Shown piece after piece: positions 57,735-64,000 of a stretch of DNA of 64,000 nucleotides. The position numbers and the translations under genes were made by a program. Position 1 is the stretch's first letter. Each line of letters opens with the position of its first letter. This DNA is from Lolium rigidum. Taxonomy: Eukaryota; Streptophyta; Magnoliopsida; Poales; Poaceae. The notes below the pieces were generated by a model, which worked only from the letters and a program-made list of their open reading frames with translations, was not told the origin of the DNA and did not search any database. Where the stretch lies: positions 248,760,510 through 248,824,509 of the forward strand of contig NC_061512.1 of the NCBI RefSeq assembly GCF_022539505.1. Reading direction: 5' to 3'.

Positions 57735-57849
57735 CGATGCTTGCGCCACAGGAGCCGCCTTGAGAGCCGAAGCTTCGGAAGCTGCGGCGGCTGGCGAGAC
57801 AGCGTCAGATCTCGCCCTCTTAGGCGGAGGCTCAATAAAAGCATCGTCA
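57735..57849 (-). CDS. Exon 3, first part, of the antisense gene in element C
   Basis: It opens after acceptor CTTGTAG and encodes a segment with P-P-P-K-R-A-R-S-D, a possible nuclear localisation signal, followed by Ala-rich sequence. It is cut at the GCGGT duplication of element D and continues in frame at 10238. Confidence 0.75.
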
Positions 57850-57938
57850 CTACAAGAGAGATTCGATCAATCAAGTCATGAGAAGAGTGTGAAAAAATCG
57901 AGAAAGTTGAAAATAGTAAGAAGAAGAAAAGCACTTAC

Positions 57939-58252
57939 AAATCAAGGAGATCATCTTCGTCGGCAAAACTGCCGATTGATCTCTTCATAGGTGAAGCCCT
58001 GGTCTCCTCCGCAGCTGCATTAACAAAGGCACCGTGATCAGCGTCATCATTGTGCACTGATCCCTCTGCGTCGCAAGTATCACCAGCTGATTGGGGGAGA
58101 TTGGCACGGGCAGGTCCAGAATCTATCGGGTCATCATGTTCGCTTGATGGGCTTGTATGCTCAGCAGTACGAGAGTCAACAGGTTCTGAAGAACCTCTTC
58201 CTTCGGAAGTTTCATTTGGCAAGTTATGTAAATCCTCGGAGGCTGCAAAGGT
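57939..58252 (-). CDS. Exon 2 of the antisense gene in element C
   Basis: It has 314 bases, opening after acceptor TTCGACAG and closing at donor GTAAGT. It encodes an acidic, low-complexity region rich in Ser, Glu and Asp and ends ...A-D-E-D-D-L-L-D. The frame continues in phase from exon 1. Confidence 0.78.
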
Positions 58253-58331
58253 CTGTCGAAGGAAAAATAAATGAGAATAACAGTGATATATGTCGATAGC
58301 AGCATCACAAGAATTTGAGGAGGGAAATTAC

Positions 58332-59354
58332 CTCTGGTGGCGGATGATCGACATCAAAAGGAGTATACGGAGATGTCAGTGGGATCAAATCCTCTTGACT
58401 GAAGAAAGTGAGGCGACGGACCTCATCGAGCAGTTCTTTTTCCGACAATTCGGCAACACTAATTCTAGTCTCATCCTTTGGACCTGAGTACAACCACATT
58501 GGGCGAACCCTAGCCATGACTGGTTGGACTCGATGTTTCAGAAACACTGCCGCTACTTCTGTGCCGACCATGGTCTGCCCGTCAGCCTCCTTGATCCGAA
58601 GGAATCTGGCAAATAACTCATCGGCTGCTACTTTTTCGTCGGGAGAGAGAGCATTCTTCCAGGAATTCTTAGGCTTGGCCTCAAGGACGTCGATGAAGCG
58701 AGGGAGTTGAGATTCGGGAGACAAGGAATCCTTGACATAGAACCACTTCAATCTCCATCCTTGCACGGACTCTCTCATCGGGAAATTGAAGTAATTGACA
58801 TCCGAACGAGCTACAAATCCTACTCCTCCGGTGACAAAAGATCCATTGCTACTGCTATATCTCTTCACATAGAAGATCTTTTTCCACAAACCAAAATGGG
58901 GCTCAACGCCCAGATATGCTTCGCAGAGGGTAATAAACACAGCAACGTGAAGGATCGAGTTGGGAGTGAGTTGCCACAGTTGGATTTCGTAAGTTCGCAG
59001 GAGATGGAGGAGGAATCCGTGAACAGGAAGTGAAAGGCCTCGGTACAAGAACGATAAGAACATCACGGTAAAACCGGCAGGAGGGTTAGGTCGAGAAATC
59101 GCACCTGGAAAGATTACATTCCCCTCATCGGAGGAGATCAATCCCAGGCTTCGGGATCTCATCTCGTCACGCTTGGTGACGGTCGAGGCTATCCAGTCGC
59201 CAGGCCTTGCTGCTGAGCTCGGTGGCGCCGACGGCGCCGGAGCTGGGGGAGGAGCACTGGGGGCGCCCTCCTTCGAAAGAATCGAGGAAGTTTTAACGGC
59301 GGCACCACCGCTCGTGGAGCTGGCGGCGGCGCTAGGGTTCTTCTTCTTCACCAT
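58332..59354 (-). CDS. Exon 1 of the antisense gene in element C
   Basis: It runs 341 codons from ATG 59354 to donor GTAATT. The first 55 residues are Ala/Pro/Ser-rich. From about 60 to 230 lies the conserved domain, with L-P-V-H-G-F, L-T-P-N-S-I-L-H-V-A-V-F-I-T-L-C-E and G-V-E-P-H-F-G-L-W. I recognise this as the PF04195-type domain seen in grass retroelements. Its biochemical role is not known. A TATA-like GATAAAAAAT lies about 95 bases upstream on the minus strand (near 59450). Confidence 0.82.
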
Positions 59355-59730
59355 TGAGAGATCTGGGAGAAATCAGAAGACAGTGGTGGCGGCGCGAGCA
59401 GTTGTGAACAGGAGAAGAAACAAGAACGGCAAAGAAGAATGAAAGGGATTTTTTATCTCCTGGGAAACTTAAGGAAGGTTTTCGTATTGTTAATGGGCCT
59501 TTTTTCCAGTGAATGATTGCGGAAATCGAGGAGGTGCCTCGTTAACCGTGTAACGAGGAGCAGGAATCGCTTGAAAACAGGGCCGGCAGGTCGTGTCTTA
59601 TCAGTCAGAGTCAAGGGGACAGAAAAACGTCATCAATGACGTCATGGAGAATGATTGCATATGAAGAGATAAGAAAGGATCGGGTGATCGACTTGAGCCT
59701 ATGCGCGGATTGCGAGCATCCGCACCTAGG

Positions 59731-60163
59731 CTCGGGGGCTACTCCCATCGGGAGCGCTGACGCGCACCCGATAGAATGAGGACTCGAAGGAAATATTTGA
59801 CTCGAGTCTGCACTCGGGCGTAAAACGCCCGTGCCCAGACTCGGGGGCTACTCCCATCGGGAGCGCTGGACGCGCACTCGACAGAACTTTTTTCGCACTC
59901 CAGGATCATGCCCGGGGACTTGATTCTGTGTAGGGTAACGTTGTTTTGCCATCGGCAGTTAACCAACAAACGTTGGGCACGTTATTCGTTATCCCTTGCA
60001 TAAAAAATATATATATCGGATGGTCTACGAAGGCTTGCAGGAGAAACTTCGGCAGAAGAAGATGTTCGAGTGGTACAACTTGAGTCTACGCACGGATTGC
60101 AAGCATCCGTACCTAGACTCGGGGGCTACTCCCATCGGGAGCGCTGACGCGCACCCGATAGAA
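59731..60163 (+). repeat. Repeats containing PPT-like tracts upstream of the 3' LTR of element C
   Basis: A 46-bp unit starting CTCGGGGGCTACTCCCATCG occurs at 59731-59776, 59840-59886 and 60118-60163. The first and third are part of longer 85-bp repeats (59692-59776, 60079-60163). Each contains CTCGGGGGCTAC, the same tract as the true PPT at 60251. Confidence 0.88.
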
Positions 60164-60249
60164 GACAAAAGGAAAGCAAGAGTAATCAAAGAGAAGGGCT
60201 TCGGGAGAAGATATGCTTCAGTCTCTACCCGAACTATGTTCAGCTAGAC

Positions 60250-60262
60250 ACTCGGGGGCTAC
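60250..60262 (+). other. Polypurine tract of element C
   Basis: ACTCGGGGGCTAC lies immediately before the 3' LTR. It is where plus-strand DNA synthesis is expected to start. Confidence 0.75.
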
Positions 60263-60808
60263 TGACGTGGGCATTACCCTTCGGGTAACCAATATTGCTC
60301 TACCCTATACGGTCCAGGTGGAGGCCCATGAAGGTACCCGAAGGGAAGATGGGCCACTAGGACGGTGCGGCGGAAGATTACTTGAAGTACAAGACACGGA
60401 AGAAGCCGAACAATGAAAGATTAGAGATAGATCTATTGTAATCCTACTCGTACTCGACTAGACCTCTCGGGATCTAGCCACCTATATAAAGGCCAGGAGA
60501 GGGGATATCGAGGGACACAATCAATCTTAGCGATCTTAGCCAACAGAAGCTTAGAACTAGGTTACCCTAGCGATTAGCTATCTCGACGAGATCACAGCCG
60601 AACTATTCGGCACCCCATTGTAACACTTGTTTTCATCATAATCAAGAACGAGACAAGCGGGACGTAAGGGTTTTACCTCATCGAGGGCCCCGAACCTGGG
60701 TAAATCGCTCCCCCCGTTTGTCTGTGTACCGATGTCTCGTATCAGCTTGCAGGATTCCATCAACCCTAAGTCCCAATCGGAGGACATTGTCGAGGAACAC
60801 CCCCGACA
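60263..60808 (+). repeat. 3' LTR of element C (546 bp)
   Basis: Pairs with 3805-4349, with TGACGTGGG and CCCCGACA ends. It is followed by the ACGTG duplication and the RT frame of element A. Confidence 0.93.
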
Positions 60809-63470
60809 ACGTGCACGCTTACGTCGACGACATCGCGGTCATGACCCGAAAGGGATCCGACTTGATCAGCGACCTTAAGGAAACCTTCGAAAACCTCCGA
60901 TGGTACAAGATGATGTTAAATCCGCTGAAGTGCATCTTTGGCGTGCCAGTCGGAAAACTCCTTGGCTTCATTGTTTCCCATAGGGGCATTGAAGTTAACC
61001 CGGAAAAAATCAAGGCTATCCTGGCTATGAAAACGCCAACTTGTCTCAAAGATGTGCAACGACTAACTGGCTGTATTGCAGCAATCAGTAGGTTTGTTAG
61101 CCGTCTTGGCGAGAAGGCGCTACCTTTGTACAAACTGCTGAAGAAAACAGACAAATTTGTCTGGGATGACGCAGCAGATGCAACACTTCAGGGGTTGAAG
61201 GACATTCTCACCTCCCCACCCATCTTAGCAGCTCCAGTAGAGTCAGAGCCCATGCTCCTTTACCTGGCAGCTACCAACAAAGTCATCAGTCTCGTCATCG
61301 TGGTGGAACGAAAGGAAGAAGGCCACGAGTATGGGGTCCAAAGACCAGTCTATTACATTAGCGAGGTACTGACAGACTCCAAGCAAAGATATCCTCACTT
61401 TCATAAGCTAGCCTATGGCGTGTTCCTAGGCAGCAGGAAGTTGAGACATTACTTCCAAGAGCACCCAGTAACAGTCATAAGCAAGGCTCCGCTGTCGACG
61501 ATTCTCAACAACGCTGACGCGACAGGTCGCACAACAAAATGGGGCATTGAATTATCCGCCTTCGACATCAATTACAAAGCCAGGACTGCGGTCAAAACCC
61601 AGGTCTTGGTAGATTTCGTTGCATATTGGACAGAGGCTCCGGATGCAAATCTGGAGCCGGAACCAGAAACATGGGTCATGCACTTCGATGGATCCAACCA
61701 GCATCAAGGCTCAGGAGCCGGAGTCACCCTGAAGTCCCCTACCGGAGAAGAACTGCAGCACGTCCTGCAGATTCACTTCGAAGCTACAAACAATATGGCG
61801 GAATATGAGGCTCTACTACACGGTCTGCGCATCGCTAAGGAAATTGGGATCAAGCACATCATATGCTGCGGAGATTCCGACCTGGTGGCACAACAAGTAG
61901 CCGGAACCTGGAACGCCAGAAACTCCGTCATGGCGGCTTACAGAGATGAAGTTGACGTGATCGCCAAGTGCTTCCTCGGATACGAAGTCAAGTACGTCAG
62001 GAGAGACGATAACACAGCGGCATATATGCTATCCAAGCTCGGATCCGGCAGGAAGCCAATTCCGCCTGGCATTTTCCTTGAGCATCTACGGATACCCTCA
62101 GTGAAGGGCGCAAACCCGGAAAATCCTGACTTGGCAGTTTCTCCGGCTAAGGAAGTAATGGCAATCATTCCGGCCTGGACTCAGCCATACCTGGATTACC
62201 TCATCGATCGAAAGTTGCCAGAGGACGAGGTCCTCGCACGACAGATCATTAGGCGAGCAAGATCCTACACAATTGTTGATGGACAGCTCTACAAACGAAG
62301 CGCAAACGGGGTATTTCTCAAATGCGTCTCCAATCAAGATGACATTGAAATCCTCCGAGAGATCCACGCAGGGGATTGCGGGTATCATGCCGCCTCCAGG
62401 TCCCTCGTTGCAAAAGCTTTTCGGTTAGGATTTTACTGGCTAACAGCTAAAGAAGACGCTGAGAAGCTGGTAAAAACTTGCCGAGGTTGTCAGTACTACG
62501 CTACTCAACCAAACGCTCCAGGCCAAGAGCTGAAGACCATACCTATCACCTGGCCGTTTGCGGTCTGGGGGCTCGATATGGTTGGTAAACTAAAGAAATC
62601 ATCTCCTGGTGGTCATGAATACCTCCTGGTCGCTATTGACAAATTCAGTAAGTGGATCGAGGCAAAGCCAGTGAGAAAAGCCGATGGTGCTACGACACTC
62701 AAATTTGTATGCAACCTCGTAACGAGATTCGGCATCCCACACAGCATAATCACAGACAATGGCACAAACTTTGCACAAGGAGAACTCAAGGATTATCGCA
62801 ATGACGTTGGGATCCGGCTTGACCTTGCATCCGTGGCTCACCCACAATCCAACGGTCAGGTTGAACGAGCCAATGGCCTTATAGTAGCCGGAATTAAACC
62901 TCGCCTTGAAGAACCGCTGCGACGCGCAGCCGGAGCTTGGGCTGATGAGTTAGACTCTGTCCTGTGGAGTTTACGAACTACCCCTAACAGGTCAACCGGA
63001 TTTACTCCGTTCTTCCTGGTATACGGATCCAAAGTTGTGCTCCCCACGGACATCATCCATGATTCACCGCGAGTTTCCGCCTACGATGAAGAAACTGCTG
63101 ACGAGGCTCGATAGCTATTTGTGGACCTGATTGAAGAAGTTCGGAATTTAGCAGACCAACGCTCCACCATCTACCAGCAGAAACTCCGACGCTATCACAG
63201 CCGTCGAGTTCGGAACCGCTCGTTCATGGTCGGAGACTTAGTCCTCCGCCTTCGCCAAGTGAAAGATCACACATTGCAATCTCCATGGGAAGGACCTTTC
63301 GTCATCAGCAAAGTGCTCCACAACAGATCGTACTACCTCGTCGATTCCGGGAGTTAAAAGACAGACCTGCTAACTGGTACCGGAAACGCAAGCGAGAGGA
63401 TCCGGGTGACATTTACGATGAAACAGACCATCCCTGGAATATAGCACAGCTACGTCCTTTCCACACTTAG
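60809..63470 (+). pseudogene. pol: RT C-terminal half, RNase H, archaeal-type RNase H and integrase of element A
   Basis: The frame resumes exactly at the target duplication. RT catalytic Y-V-D-D comes seven codons in. The RT-linked RNase H and connection follow. A second, archaeal-type RNase H (the Tat-lineage hallmark) has F-D-G-S, A-E-Y-E-A and C-G-D-S, but its fourth acidic position reads A-A-Y in place of A-D. Integrase has the zinc ligands H-x6-H and C-x2-C (about 62365-62490) and the catalytic triad D (W-G-L-D), D (I-I-T-D-N-G) and E (Q-V-E-R-A-N), with 35 residues between the last two. A TAG at 63112 and a frame slip near 63340 break the C-terminal part. The product ends at 63470. Confidence 0.9.
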
Positions 63471-64000
63471 CAAAATCCGCATTACATACTTTGTAATATA
63501 TATGATACATGATCAATGAAATAAAGCTTTTGGTTCACTCTTAGAGTCTTTTACCTCCTTTAATTTTTCATTTTTGGATCGTGTATGTTTTCCGACTAAA
63601 ACCGCAGAGCTGGATCTTTCCGCCTAGGCGTGTATGAAAGTTGTGATTTTCAAAATCGTCCTTTAGGACGTAAGTTTAAGTTTTCTGGTGGAAATTTTTT
63701 TCGTTGCGAACTCATGGATTCCTGGTAGCGACTTCTGGCACCTAGGCTGGGGGCTTGTTTTCGCGGTTATGGACGGATGCCATTGGGTTTCGTCGCCGCA
63801 GGCGAGCATTTCCGGCCAAAGGTCTTCCAGCTCGCACGGAAGGTCAAATGAGTAAGCAGGAAAATTTACAAACCAGCACTTGCTTTCCAACAAAAATAGG
63901 CGAAACATGCAGATATATTCAAACGGATAGCAGGATAAGTTTTTTCCGCCCACATGCATAATCGTTTCGTTCCTAGCTACTCACAAATACTTAAAGTTAT
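63471..64000 (+). other. 3' non-coding tail of element A
   Basis: This stretch has no convincing gene on either strand. It holds an AATAAA-like signal near 63520 and a G-rich tract, GGCTGGGGGCTT, near 63746 that resembles the PPT-like repeats of element C. The 3' LTR of A is not reached. Confidence 0.5.

Larger units (their letters stand above)
8289..59354 (-). pseudogene. Antisense spliced gene of element C, 'putative gypsy type transposon' family, split by element D
   Basis: A gene of at least five exons runs opposite to the Gag of element C. Exons, in order of reading: 59354-58332, 58252-57939, 57849-57735 joined to 10238-10179, 10094-9833, 9749-9297. Two further exon-like blocks lie at 9059-8848 and 8777-8289. 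Every intron in the first four positions is 79-89 bp and GT-AG. The N-terminal domain matches the grass family I know as 'putative gypsy type transposon' (Pfam PF04195). A Pro/Ala-rich region, a basic P-P-P-K-R-A-R cluster, coiled coil and a conserved C-terminal module follow, about 740 residues in all. The function is unknown. One extra base in a run of C's at 9736-9739 breaks phase at exon 5, and element D splits exon 3, so this copy is dead. Confidence 0.78.
3805..60808 (+). mobile_element. Element C: Fatima-like non-autonomous Tat element carrying an antisense gene
   Basis: LTRs of 545 and 546 bp (3805-4349, 60263-60808) differ by only a few changes. Order along the plus strand: 5' LTR, PBS, Gag-protease (4408-7507), a short non-coding stretch, a spliced gene on the minus strand (8289-59354, itself split by element D), PPT-like repeats, PPT and 3' LTR. 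Without nested insertions the element is about 9.5 kb. There is no RT, RNase H or integrase frame anywhere between the LTRs, so movement needs enzymes in trans. Confidence 0.9.
706..64000 (+). mobile_element. Element A: outermost plus-strand Tat-type Ty3/gypsy element, interrupted by element C
   Basis: Gag, protease and the first half of RT lie at 710-3804. The second half of RT, RNase H, archaeal-type RNase H and integrase lie at 60809-63470. The 57-kb block between them is element C with everything nested in it. The duplication ACGTG (3800-3804 and 60809-60813) marks the break. Both LTRs of A lie outside the window. The tail from 63471 to 64000 holds an AATAAA at about 63520 and a purine-rich GGCTGGGGGCTT at about 63746, but no recognisable LTR. 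Several nonsense and frame changes show that it is old. Confidence 0.9.

Noticed and set aside
59692..60163. CRISPR-like array
   Set aside because: There are only three direct repeats with unequal spacing in a plant retrotransposon tail, with no palindromic repeat or cas genes.
63663..63961. Overlapping frames of 98 and 68 codons near the right edge
   Set aside because: They oppose each other in the 3' tail of element A and have no recognisable features. I considered an antisense gene as in C and E but saw no support.

Overview
This window is a piece of a large, repeat-rich grass genome (Pooideae, most likely Triticeae or a close relative). I find no ordinary host gene in it. Almost every base can be assigned to LTR retrotransposons of the Ty3/gypsy group, nested inside one another. 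The assignment rests on paired LTRs, perfect 5-bp target-site duplications (TSDs), primer-binding sites (PBS), polypurine tracts (PPT) and Gag/Pol domains. The organism call rests on the LTR that opens TGATACGTCTCCAACGTATC on its coding strand, which I recognise as the Sabrina/WHAM type of wheat and barley relatives, and on the other grass-type Tat families. Family names are from memory and were not searched.

Layout from outside in. Element B (minus strand, 1-705) is a Tat-like element cut by the window edge. It lies in element A (plus strand), an old autonomous Tat-type element whose Gag is at 710-2497 and whose Pol is split into 2494-3804 and 60809-63470. Element C (plus, 3805-60808, TSD ACGTG) sits in A's reverse transcriptase. 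C is Fatima-like, has Gag-protease but no RT or integrase, and carries a multi-exon gene on the opposite strand. Element D (minus, 10239-57729, TSD GCGGT) sits in exon 3 of that antisense gene. D is an Athila-lineage Sabrina/WHAM type with Gag-protease only. Element E (minus, 11920-51259, TSD CCTTG) sits in D. E is a Tat-type element with Gag, RT, RNase H, an archaeal-type RNase H and integrase, plus a small acidic-protein gene on the opposite strand. Element F (plus, 19332-48273, TSD GGTTG) sits in E's gag. F has 6.4-kb LTRs and a 2.9-kb interior with no coding capacity. A solo LTR of the D family (48691-50284, TSD ATGGC) sits in E's 5' LTR. Element G (minus, 24041-37177, TSD ATATC) sits in F's 5' LTR. 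G has 5.4-kb LTRs around only an unknown ORF and a Gag.

Functionally, A and E have the enzymes for reverse transcription and integration, although both are now broken. C, D and G keep Gag (C and D also keep protease) but have no polymerase, and F keeps only cis signals, so these four probably moved with enzymes supplied in trans. Both C and E carry a gene in antisense between their sense genes and the 3' LTR. In C it is a spliced gene with a grass 'putative gypsy type transposon' N-terminal domain and coiled coils. In E it is a single-exon, very acidic protein.

A separate technical signal runs through the window. Near-identical repeat copies differ repeatedly where one has CAG or CTG and the other has CGAG, CTCG or a similar CG-containing string. 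At least two Gag frameshifts fall exactly at such sites. This looks like consensus error at methylated CHG sites, so single-base frameshifts here should not all be read as real mutations.
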